Of a DNA stretch of 13,419 nt, positions 1 to 6,002 are shown piece by piece. The DNA is from Caldilineae bacterium. Lineage in GTDB: Bacteria > Chloroflexota > Anaerolineae > J102. The notes under the pieces were generated by a model that ran no database searches, was not told the DNA's origin, and saw only the letters and a program-made list of their open reading frames with translations. The DNA lies in NCBI GenBank assembly GCA_011176555.1, contig DUEF01000021.1, forward strand, positions 1-13,419. Reading direction: 5' to 3'. The first letter of the stretch is position 1. Every line of letters starts with the position of its first letter. The translations under genes were made by a program, and so were the position numbers.

Positions 1-254
1 AAGCACGTCATTTCGACGACCAGAGGGAGGAGAAATCCCCTGGATGACGAGTGCGCCCCTGGCGAGGGGATGTCTCGCTGCGCTTCGACATGACGGGCAG
101 CCGCAGGAAGGAGAAATCCCCTGGATGACAAGCAAGCACGTCATTTCGACGACCAGAGGGAGGAGAAATCCCCTGGATGACGAGTGCGCCCCTGGCGAGG
201 GGATGTCTCGCTGCGCTTCGACATGACGGCTGCTTCGACATGACGGGCAGCCGC
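1..254. repeat. Tandem duplication of a palindromic intergenic repeat (period 133 bp)
   Basis: Bases 1-96 recur without change at 134-229, a period of 133 bp. A shorter piece at 82-104 recurs at 232-254, and GGAGAAATCCCCTGGATGAC occurs at 29-48, 110-129 and 162-181. Each copy is a nested imperfect palindrome: an outer arm CGTCATTTCGAC (6-17) matches the reverse complement of 84-95 at 10 of 12 positions, and an inner arm GAGAAATCCCCT (30-41) matches that of 65-76 at 11 of 12. The small reading frames across it are low-complexity by-products. It is best described as a MITE- or REP-like dispersed element; its left end may lie outside the window. No transposase is visible. Confidence 0.85.
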
Positions 255-380
255 GGTAAGAAATGCGCTTGCCATGCTTTCTGAGTTGCGGATGTAACCC
301 TTGCCATTGACGCTACATCTAACCTTCGTCAATCAAAAAATCTGAATCAACAAGCTGCCTTTCCTGATGGCGGCTTTTAC

Positions 381-387
381 AAAGGAG
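381..387 (+). promoter_or_regulatory. Ribosome binding site of the disulfide oxidoreductase gene
   Basis: AAAGGAG lies 11 nt before the ATG at 399 and supports this start. Confidence 0.7.
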
Positions 388-398
388 CACACACACTC

Positions 399-1076
399 AT
401 GGCATTACTCAGCCCCGAAGACGCCAAAGCCGTCGCCGCACAATTCGAAGAAAACCTCCAACGTCCCGTCAAACTGGTCGTCGCCACCAGCCAGCTCAAT
501 TGCATGTACTGCGACGAAGTCAAGGCGCTAAGCGAGGAATTGGCCGAACTTTCCCCGAATCTGACCGTCGAGTCCTACGATCTGGACGTCGATGTCACTG
601 ATCTGGCTATCTACAACCTGGATAAAACGCCCGCCATCGCTATCGTTGCGGATGGCAGAGACGAGCCCGACACCGACTACGGCATTCGCTTCTACGGCAT
701 TCCCAGCGGTTACGAATTCATGTCCTTGCTGGACGCCATCAATACAGTCGGCAGCGATCACGTGCATCTGCGCCAGGACACGTTGGATTTCCTAAATGAC
801 TTGGACCAGGATCTCCACATTCAGGTCTTCATCACGCCCACCTGCCCGCATTGCCCCCGCGCTGTCATCCTTGCCCACCATTTGGCCTACGCCAGCCCCC
901 GCGTCACCGCCGACATGGTGGAGGCGATGGAATTCCAGGAACTTTCCAATCGTTACAACGTCTACGGCGTGCCCCGCACCGTGATCAACGAAACCGTGCA
1001 CCAGGAAGGCGCAGCCCCCGAGCCCATGCTCTTGCAAAAACTGCGCCAGGCAGTCGCCGCGCCGACCCTCGCCTAA
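399..1076 (+). CDS. Protein disulfide oxidoreductase (PDO), two thioredoxin folds
   Basis: A 225-aa cytosolic protein with no signal peptide or membrane segment. It contains two thioredoxin/glutaredoxin-like units. The N-terminal unit has the redox motif CMYC at residues 35-38 and a TP pair at 77-78, in the place of the conserved cis-proline. The C-terminal unit has CPHC at 149-152 and a VP pair at 191-192. Size and architecture match the archaeal-type PDO family (glutaredoxin-like, about 225 aa), which oxidises, reduces or isomerises disulfides in intracellular proteins. Both active sites keep both cysteines, so both units are probably redox-active. The CPHC motif is the one found in oxidising DsbA-type proteins. 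The gene stands alone, with a good ribosome binding site before it and a terminator after it. The fold is clear; the physiological direction of the reaction cannot be read from sequence. Confidence 0.85.
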   Translation: MALLSPEDAKAVAAQFEENLQRPVKLVVATSQLNCMYCDEVKALSEELAELSPNLTVESYDLDVDVTDLAIYNLDKTPAIAIVADGRDEPDTDYGIRFYGIPSGYEFMSLLDAINTVGSDHVHLRQDTLDFLNDLDQDLHIQVFITPTCPHCPRAVILAHHLAYASPRVTADMVEAMEFQELSNRYNVYGVPRTVINETVHQEGAAPEPMLLQKLRQAVAAPTLA

Positions 1077-1105
1077 CCTCGATACACTCTTTCTCCTCAT
1101 ACCTA

Positions 1106-1142
1106 ACAACGCTCTGCCTCACCGGCAGGGCGTTGTGCTTTT
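1106..1142 (+). terminator. Rho-independent terminator after the PDO gene
   Basis: A 13-bp stem (1106-1118 with 1124-1136, one G-T pair), a 5-nt loop TCACC, then GC and a run of four T. It lies 29 nt after the stop codon. The short T-run makes it moderate in strength. Confidence 0.7.
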
Positions 1143-1180
1143 ACAGGGGTCTGCGCGACCGCGGTTTTGGAATCGGAGTG

Positions 1181-1189
1181 TGATACAAT
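1181..1189 (+). promoter_or_regulatory. Putative extended -10 promoter for the glycosyltransferase operon
   Basis: TGATACAAT fits an extended -10 element (TGn followed by TACAAT). It lies downstream of the PDO terminator and about 50 nt before the ATG at 1237. No convincing -35 box is present at 17 nt, which is usual for extended -10 promoters. The predicted transcript start is near 1196. Confidence 0.45.
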
Positions 1190-1236
1190 AGCCATCCAAC
1201 TGCACCTGACTGCACGCTCATCGTTTTAGTACGCTC

Positions 1237-3012
1237 ATGACCGAAAACATCGAACTGCTTGTCCACATCACCCACGAAGCCGGCGTCAAGGTGGGCGGAA
1301 TTGGCGCTGTCCTGAACGGTCTGCTTGGCGCGGAAGCTTACAACAAGGCCGTGGAACGCACCATCGTCGTCGGCCCGCTCAATGTCGAAAACCCCGGCGA
1401 AATGGAGCGGCTGTTCGATCCGAAAAACGATTTGCGTTTGCGCTACGCCGCGCCGCTCAGCATCGACACCTTGCCACCGGAGCTAAGCGAGCGTTTTCAA
1501 GCCATCGAACGCGTCTATAATGTACAAATCTACTACGGCAAGCGGCCCTTTCGCGGCGTCTTCCACGAGGTGCTCCTGATCAACGTCGCCGCCATCGCCG
1601 AGCCGACACTCAACGACTTCAAATACTATCTTTGGGATAAATTCGGCCTGAACTGCGACCGTTATGAATACGACCCCGAATTCCGGCGTTTTGTGAATCT
1701 GGCCGAACCCGCTTATGCGGCGCTTTACCATCTCACCGCCGAGAGCGCGGAGCCACGCATGCTCTTGGCGCACGAATGGATGGGGATGCCGCTGGTGCTG
1801 GCTGCGCAGATGAAAGACTCCGGCGATTGGACGACGGCTTTTTACGCGCATGAAGTTGCTACCGCACGCCTGCTGGTGGAAGAACATCCCGGCCACGACA
1901 CCCGCTTTTACAACGCCATGCGCGTGGCCCTGCAACGCGGGCAGAGCATCGATGACGTATTCGGCGACCAATCGTACTACTACAAACATGAATTGCTACG
2001 GCTGGCGTCCGTTTGCGATGGCGTCTTCGCCGTCGGCGATCTGGTCGTGGATGAATTGCGCTTCTTGGGGGGCGCTTACCGTCAAAAAGAGATCGATCTG
2101 GTCTACAATGGCGTGCCCAGTTTCCCCATCACACTGGCGGACAAGCAGCGCAGCAAGGCCCTGCTCCAGACCTACGCCCAAAACTTGTTGGGATTCAAAC
2201 CCGATTTCGTCTTCAGCCACGTGACGCGATTCGTCACCAGCAAAGGCATGTGGCGAGATGTACGGGTGCTCGATCACTTGGATGCGATGTTGGCGCGGGC
2301 CGGGAAAACCGCCGTGCATTTCATCCTCTCCAGTTACGAGCCGAGCGGGCGCTCCGCCGCCCAGGTGCGCCTGTGGGAGCAGGAATACGGTTGGCCGATC
2401 AACCATCGGGCGGATAACAACGACCTGCTCGGGCACGAGGTAGACTTCTTTTTCAACGTTTTGGAGCCATTCAACCAGCGCAGCCGGGCCATCAAAGCGG
2501 TGTTGGTGAACCAATTCGGCTGGAGCCGGGATCGCTGCGGTCAACGCATGCCCGCCGACATGAATTTCATGGATCTGCGCAAAGGCGCGGATTTAGAATT
2601 CGGCCAGAGCATTTACGAGCCCTTTGGCATCGCCCAGGTCGAGCCGCTCAGCTTTGGGGCGCTGTGCGTGGTCTCGAACGTCTGCGGTTGTGTGGGCTTT
2701 GTGCAACGCGCCAGCGCGGATTGTCCGGCCTTCCCGAACCTGGTCGTGGCCGATTATGTCACCCCACCGCCCGATTGGGCTTTCTACACGCCCGCCGACG
2801 CCCTGCGCCTGGACCAATATGGTCGCGATTTGATCGAAATCAGCAGCAGCCAGACGGTCGCCCGGGCCATCGCCACCCGCCTGCCGCTGAACGACGAGGA
2901 GGCGGAGACATTGTTGGCGCTGGGCCAAAAAGTTGGTGCGCGCATGAGTTGGGAAGTCGTGGTCAGTGATTATCTCTTGCCAGCGCTGGCGCGAGCGGTG
3001 GGAACAGCATGA
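1237..3012 (+). CDS. Glycogen/starch synthase-like glycosyltransferase (GT-B fold)
   Basis: A 591-aa protein that probably transfers glucosyl units from a nucleotide sugar. Near the N terminus, KVGGIGAVL (residues 18-26) fits the KxGG nucleotide-sugar motif of glycogen synthases. HEW (179-181) and AHEVATARLL (204-213) fit the acceptor-side core. The C-terminal Rossmann half has IYEPFGIAQVEPLSFG (459-474), in which E461 and E469 form the E-x7-E signature of retaining GT-B enzymes. The stretch at about 200-280 (YAHE, RFYN, then YYYKHELLRLASVCDGVF) resembles the eukaryotic-type GT3 glycogen synthase more than bacterial GlgA, and the length is nearer to GT3 than to the usual 480 aa of GlgA. The start has no clear Shine-Dalgarno sequence. 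It overlaps the next gene by 4 nt. The enzyme class is well supported; the donor, the acceptor and the GT3/GT5 placement are inferred. Confidence 0.8.
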   Translation: MTENIELLVHITHEAGVKVGGIGAVLNGLLGAEAYNKAVERTIVVGPLNVENPGEMERLFDPKNDLRLRYAAPLSIDTLPPELSERFQAIERVYNVQIYYGKRPFRGVFHEVLLINVAAIAEPTLNDFKYYLWDKFGLNCDRYEYDPEFRRFVNLAEPAYAALYHLTAESAEPRMLLAHEWMGMPLVLAAQMKDSGDWTTAFYAHEVATARLLVEEHPGHDTRFYNAMRVALQRGQSIDDVFGDQSYYYKHELLRLASVCDGVFAVGDLVVDELRFLGGAYRQKEIDLVYNGVPSFPITLADKQRSKALLQTYAQNLLGFKPDFVFSHVTRFVTSKGMWRDVRVLDHLDAMLARAGKTAVHFILSSYEPSGRSAAQVRLWEQEYGWPINHRADNNDLLGHEVDFFFNVLEPFNQRSRAIKAVLVNQFGWSRDRCGQRMPADMNFMDLRKGADLEFGQSIYEPFGIAQVEPLSFGALCVVSNVCGCVGFVQRASADCPAFPNLVVADYVTPPPDWAFYTPADALRLDQYGRDLIEISSSQTVARAIATRLPLNDEEAETLLALGQKVGARMSWEVVVSDYLLPALARAVGTA

Positions 3013-3725
3013 CAGAACGAGTTTTCAGCTTGACCCATGTGCGAGGACGACCGCCATTCCCCCGCCGGGCCGCGTCCGTTCTGGCGATGGCCGCGCTTTT
3101 CGGCTCTGTCCTGGCGCTCTCGGCCGCGGCGCTGATCTACCTGGATGTCAGCTATCGCTATCGGCAGCGCCTGCTCTCGCCCGAAGAGGTCGAGCCGCGG
3201 CCCGTGGCCCTGGTGTTTGGCGCGGGCATCTATCCCAACGGCCAACTGACCACCGTTCTCGCCGACCGCGTGCGCACCGCCGCCGACCTGTACCAGCAGG
3301 GCAAGGTGTCGAAGTTGCTGATGAGCGGCGACAACCGTTTTCTGGATTATAATGAACCCGCGCGCATGGGAGACTACGCTCGCAGCCTCGGCGTGCCCGC
3401 AAGCGCTCTGGCTTACGATTACGCCGGACGCCGCACCTACGATTCCTGTTACCGGGCCAAGCATATCTTTGGGCAAGACCGGTTGGTGCTGGTCACCCAG
3501 GCATTTCACTTGCCCCGCGCGTTGTACCTGTGCCAGCAATTCGACATCGATGCCGTAGGCGTGCCTGCCGACCGCCGTTCTTACCGCGCCGCCGCCTGGT
3601 TCTCGCTTCGCGAGACATTGGCCCGCCTCCGCGCCTGGTTCGATGTTCACGTGCGAGCGCCCGCCGTTGTCGGCGGCGAACCCATCGACATCTTTTCACC
3701 AGATTATGCAGATCGGGTCGAGTAA
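3009..3725 (+). CDS. SanA/YdcF-like DUF218 membrane-anchored protein
   Basis: A 238-aa protein with a positively charged N terminus followed by one hydrophobic segment (about residues 21-46), which suggests a single membrane anchor with the rest exported. The DUF218 core follows: LVFGAGIYPNGQ (68-79), LADRVRTAADLYQQGKV (84-100), LLMSGDN (103-109), then MGDYARSLGVP (120-130), RRTYDSCYRAK (141-151) and LVTQAFHLPRALYLCQ (161-176). These match the SanA/YdcF group, which in Enterobacteria is linked to envelope integrity and vancomycin exclusion; its chemistry is not settled. The ATG overlaps the stop of the glycosyltransferase (ATGA), so the two are almost certainly co-translated. A shared role in envelope or polysaccharide metabolism is possible but not shown. 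Confidence 0.85.
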   Translation: MTERVFSLTHVRGRPPFPRRAASVLAMAALFGSVLALSAAALIYLDVSYRYRQRLLSPEEVEPRPVALVFGAGIYPNGQLTTVLADRVRTAADLYQQGKVSKLLMSGDNRFLDYNEPARMGDYARSLGVPASALAYDYAGRRTYDSCYRAKHIFGQDRLVLVTQAFHLPRALYLCQQFDIDAVGVPADRRSYRAAAWFSLRETLARLRAWFDVHVRAPAVVGGEPIDIFSPDYADRVE

Positions 3726-3741
3726 ACTGCTCCTGAAACCG

Positions 3742-3809
3742 GTATTGGATACTGGGTATTGGGTATTCGGCGCCTTCACGACGGCGGTCAATCCCTAATA
3801 CCCAATACC
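3742..3809. repeat. GTATTGG heptamer array with inverted copy (hairpin)
   Basis: Four 7-bp units in phase at 3742-3769 (GTATTGG, ATACTGG, GTATTGG, GTATTCG). The last two appear inverted downstream: 3755-3767 (GGTATTGGGTATT) is an exact reverse complement of 3797-3809. The 29-nt loop is GC-rich. The array fills the gap between the SanA-like gene and the cobalamin adenosyltransferase gene. There is no T-run, so it is not a classic terminator, although the hairpin could stop or stabilise transcripts. Confidence 0.85.
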
Positions 3810-3831
3810 AACTATCCTACGTTCATTCGCT

Positions 3832-4377
3832 ATGATGAAGATCTACACCAAAACCGGCGATCTGGGTGAAACCGGACTTTTCGGCGGTCGCCGAGTCCCC
3901 AAACACCATCTTCGCATCGAAGCCTACGGCACGGTGGACGAAACCAACGCTATGCTGGGCCTGGCCGCCAGCCGTTGCTCCGACTCCGAACTGCTAAATG
4001 CCATCTTGCGCGTCCAGTCCGAACTGTTCTCGGTGGGCTCCGATCTGGCCACGCCGCTGGATGTGCAGTCCGCCCACATCGTACGGGTAGATGACACCTT
4101 CGTCCAGCGCCTGGAGCGCGAGATCGACGCCTGGGAAGAGACCTTGCCCGCGCTCAAGAACTTCATCCTACCCGGCGGAAACGAAAGCGCGGCGACCCTG
4201 CATGTGGCCCGCACCATCTGCCGCCGCGCCGAACGCGCCGTCACCGCCCTCGCCGAGCAAGAAGCCATCAATCCCGTCACGCAACGCTATCTCAACCGCC
4301 TCGCCGACTGGCTTTTCGTCCTGGCCCGCACCGCCAACCACCGCGCCGGTAACGAAGAGACCGGTTGGTCAGGTTAA
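3832..4377 (+). CDS. Cob(I)alamin adenosyltransferase, PduO type
   Basis: A 181-aa cytosolic enzyme that transfers the adenosyl group of ATP to cob(I)alamin, making the cofactor of methylmalonyl-CoA mutase and related isomerases. The N-terminal ATP-binding motif is YTKTGDLGETGL (residues 5-16), followed by RIEAYGTVDETNAMLG (28-43). FILPGGNESAATLHVARTIC (111-130) carries on into RRAER (131-135), the ATP-contacting basic region, and YLNRLADWLFVLAR (153-166) completes the set. Length and motif order are normal for the family. Two adjacent ATG codons (3832 and 3835) are possible; no Shine-Dalgarno sequence precedes either. The stop codon touches a heptamer array. The HD hydrolase lies 100 nt downstream on the same strand. 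No B12-dependent enzyme is visible in this window. Confidence 0.93.
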   Translation: MMKIYTKTGDLGETGLFGGRRVPKHHLRIEAYGTVDETNAMLGLAASRCSDSELLNAILRVQSELFSVGSDLATPLDVQSAHIVRVDDTFVQRLEREIDAWEETLPALKNFILPGGNESAATLHVARTICRRAERAVTALAEQEAINPVTQRYLNRLADWLFVLARTANHRAGNEETGWSG

Positions 4378-4411
4378 TGGTCGATGGCCAACGATCAATG
4401 GCCAATGGTCA
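4377..4411. repeat. ATGGTCA heptamer array (copy 1)
   Basis: Five 7-bp units in phase: ATGGTCG, ATGGCCA, ACGATCA, ATGGCCA, ATGGTCA. The array begins on the last base of the TAA stop of the cobalamin adenosyltransferase. The same unit order, including the variant third unit, occurs at 9160-9190 (27 of 31 bases identical). Confidence 0.85.
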
Positions 4412-4422
4412 ATTTTTTCACC

Positions 4423-4478
4423 CTCCCACACTCCCACCCTCTCCCCCTCCCACACTCCCACCCTCCCACACTCCCCCA
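4423..4478. repeat. CTCCCACA octamer array touching a start codon
   Basis: Seven 8-bp units in phase (CTCCCACA, CTCCCACC, CTCTCCCC, CTCCCACA, CTCCCACC, CTCCCACA, CTCCCCCA). The final A of the last unit is the A of the ATG at 4478. The opposite strand has eleven runs of three or more G over 4421-4477 with loops of 1, 3 and 5 nt, so it has strong G-quadruplex potential. Confidence 0.9.
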
Positions 4479-5071
4479 TGCCCCAACCAACCCGAGAAGA
4501 AGCCTGGACCCTGGTTCAGGAATGGATCCAAAACGAAGGCCTACGCAAACACGTGTTGGCCGTCGAAGCCGCTGTCCGCGCTTACGCCCGCAAGTACGGC
4601 GCAGACGAAGAACTGTGGGGCGTCACCGCCCTGGTGCACGACCTGGATTACGAACGTTACCCCGACATGGACGATGAAGAGAACGGCCACCCGCGCACAG
4701 AGTTGCGTCTCTTTGAGGAATGGGGCTGGCCCGACGAACTCATCCATGCCGTGGCCGCGCACGCCGACCATCTGCATGTGGCCCCCACCAGCCTCCTGGA
4801 CAAGACCCTGCGCGCCTGCGACGAGATCACCGGTCTCATCATCGCCACGGCCTACGTGCGGCCCAGCAAAGACATTCGGGATGTAAAACTGCGGTCGGTC
4901 AAGAAAAAATGGAAGGACAAACGCTTCACCGCCGCCATCGACCGCCAGGAAATCGCCGAAAACGTGGCGGAACTGGGCGAAGACCTGGATCAGCACATCC
5001 AATTCGTGCTGGAAGCCATGCAAGGTATCGCCCCCGAACTGGGCCTGGATGGCCGCCTGGCGCGGGCATAG
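4478..5071 (+). CDS. HD-superfamily predicted hydrolase (COG2316-like)
   Basis: A 197-aa soluble protein. The HD metal-binding pattern is visible as H25 (RKHVLAVE), H54-D55 in ALVHDLDYERYP, a histidine pair region at H95/H98, and D115 in RACDEITGLI. The C-terminal block ATAYVRPSKDIRDVKLRSVKKKWKDKRF (in 123-150) with DRQEIAENVAELG (155-167) matches the predicted HD hydrolases of COG2316 over the whole length. Such proteins are expected to be metal-dependent phosphohydrolases; the substrate is unknown. The ATG at 4478 is chosen because the protein family begins here (TREEAWTLVQEW); upstream in-frame sequence is a proline-rich translation of the octamer array. There is no Shine-Dalgarno sequence: the region before the ATG is C-rich. 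Transcription may come from the adenosyltransferase gene. Confidence 0.85.
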   Translation: MPQPTREEAWTLVQEWIQNEGLRKHVLAVEAAVRAYARKYGADEELWGVTALVHDLDYERYPDMDDEENGHPRTELRLFEEWGWPDELIHAVAAHADHLHVAPTSLLDKTLRACDEITGLIIATAYVRPSKDIRDVKLRSVKKKWKDKRFTAAIDRQEIAENVAELGEDLDQHIQFVLEAMQGIAPELGLDGRLARA

Positions 5072-5378
5072 ACGCAGATTAGTACGACAATGTCACATTA
5101 CACTAGCGAAGGGTCTCACGGTGCATCAACGCAGAGATTCCTTCGAGTCCCTCAGGACAAGCCTTCACTGGAATTGACCTCTTGATAGTGATTCCCTCGA
5201 TATGCACCGGATATTTCGATGCGTGGTGATCTCGGAAATCCGTTCAGAATGACACTAAAAAAGTGTGCAATGTGACATCGTCAAATTAGGCTGTTGTTAG
5301 AAAATTCGCTGTAAACAAACCGAAAGAGGCGTATCGTCGCGCCCAGAAAAACGCGTCACAGAGCCCAATAGGGCCAAC
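5072..5378. other. Gene-free spacer between convergent genes
   Basis: No credible coding frame or RNA gene was found. The stretch holds a miniature inverted-repeat element (5086-5282), including a degenerate copy of the TTGTCCTGAGC-type repeat (5138-5160). The remainder up to the minus-strand terminator at 5379 shows no recognisable structure. The genes on either side converge. I see no T-run hairpin for the plus-strand HD gene. Confidence 0.6.
5086..5282. repeat. Miniature inverted-repeat element (about 197 bp)
   Basis: The ends are 18-bp inverted repeats: 5086-5103 matches the reverse complement of 5265-5282 at 16 of 18 positions. A second inner pair is visible (TCACGGTGCATC near 5117 against GATGCGTGGTGA near 5219, 9 of 12). 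A small hairpin ACACT-A5-AGTGT lies at 5252-5266 inside the right end. There is no reading frame for a transposase, so it would be non-autonomous, possibly an old copy. No clear target-site duplication was recognised. Confidence 0.55.
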
Positions 5379-5408
5379 AAAAAAAGGCCCCCACCGCAGC
5401 GGGAGCCT
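5379..5408 (-). terminator. Rho-independent terminator of the DoxX-like gene
   Basis: Read on the minus strand: AGGCTCCCGC, loop TGCG, GTGGGGGCCT (10 pairs, two of them G-T), followed by seven T. It begins 22 nt after the stop codon at 5431. Confidence 0.9.
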
Positions 5409-5430
5409 AGCGTCTCTGAAAAACGAAAAA

Positions 5431-5808
5431 CTACTCTTTCAAGATACCGGCAAAAGCGAAAGCGCCGCCAGCCAGGGCCGTGTCTTTCAGCAGATTGGGC
5501 AACGAGGCTGCCATCGTGTCGGGGTTCATGACGCCGGGCAGATGAATGGTAAGGGCGAAGCTGAGCAGCAGGACGCCCAAAAGCAAAGCGGCCAGGCGAC
5601 CAAAACGACGGTTGACGATGATGGCGACGGCCGCAGCAAGCAGGGCGATGCCGGTGAGATACACCCAGAAAATGCCGCCGGGAATGAAACCGGGAACCAT
5701 CATCGACATGCCCTGCGCATTCATGAAATGCAAAAGTCCGAAAACAGCCAGGGGCAGGGCGAAAAGGACGCGGCTGATAGTGTTGGTGAGGACGGGAGGA
5801 AAGGTCAC
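5431..5808 (-). CDS. DoxX-like small integral membrane protein
   Basis: A 125-aa protein made almost wholly of hydrophobic segments, about residues 11-29, 45-65, 71-90 and 105-122, giving the four-helix layout of the DoxX/DoxD-like family. Recognisable features are the NTISRVLFALPLAVFGLLHF opening and the last helix with LKDTALAGGAFAFAG (108-122). The GTG at 5808 is chosen as the start because AAGGAGA lies at 5815-5821, 6 nt upstream on the minus strand; a TTG 36 nt further up would place the ribosome binding site inside the gene. DoxX-like proteins have varied or unknown roles (quinone- or redox-linked in some archaea). It lies downstream of etfA in the same direction, after a repeat-filled gap of 194 nt, and ends in its own terminator. 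Membership in the etf transcript is uncertain. Confidence 0.8.
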   Translation of the reverse strand: MTFPPVLTNTISRVLFALPLAVFGLLHFMNAQGMSMMVPGFIPGGIFWVYLTGIALLAAAVAIIVNRRFGRLAALLLGVLLLSFALTIHLPGVMNPDTMAASLPNLLKDTALAGGAFAFAGILKE

Positions 5809-5814
5809 GAGAAG

Positions 5815-5821
5815 TCTCCTT
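5815..5821 (-). promoter_or_regulatory. Ribosome binding site deciding the GTG start of the DoxX-like gene
   Basis: AAGGAGA on the minus strand, 6 nt before GTG 5808. The context CCAAGGAGAC is the same as that before etfB. Confidence 0.75.
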
Positions 5822-5911
5822 GGTGAGTGGGGTGAATGAGGCAATGAGGCAGGACGTTTCGCCGCCTCTGTACACCCTGACGCGCTTCACCCCGCAGTCC
5901 TTACCAAAGAT

Positions 5912-6000
5912 CGGTAAATCGGTAAACCGGTAAACCAGGAAACCGGTAAACCAGGAGGGCGCGTCCCCCGGTTTACCGGCCTACCGGCCTACCGGTCTAT
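5912..6000. repeat. CGGTAAAC octamer array with inverted half, 3' side of etfA
   Basis: 8-bp units in phase: CGGTAAAT, CGGTAAAC, CGGTAAAC, CAGGAAAC, CGGTAAAC, CAGGAGGG at 5912-5959, then CGGTTTAC, CGGCCTAC, CGGCCTAC, CGGTCTAT at 5969-6000. The halves are inverted: 5943-5952 pairs exactly with 5970-5979, and GGG 5957-5959 can pair with CCC 5965-5967. The array ends 2 nt from the etfA stop codon. The hairpin has no T-run. Confidence 0.9.
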
Positions 6001-6002
6001 CA

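Noticed and set aside
1..254. CRISPR array
   Set aside because: Repeats are long, palindromic and adjacent, with no regular unique spacers; the 7-8 bp arrays elsewhere are far too short for CRISPR repeats.
8..332. Small frames on both strands in the 133-bp repeat
   Set aside because: They translate repeat DNA, carry duplicated peptides and lack a supported start; treated as non-coding.
307..335. TTGACG-based promoter before the PDO gene
   Set aside because: No acceptable -10 box at 16-18 nt; not strong enough to annotate.
2970..3650. 226-codon minus-strand frame opposite the SanA-like gene
   Set aside because: The plus strand has clear DUF218 motifs and an ATGA overlap; the antisense frame does not.
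4091..4477. N-terminal extension of the HD hydrolase frame
   Set aside because: It lies out of frame over the adenosyltransferase gene and then translates the octamer array; the family N terminus begins at 4478.
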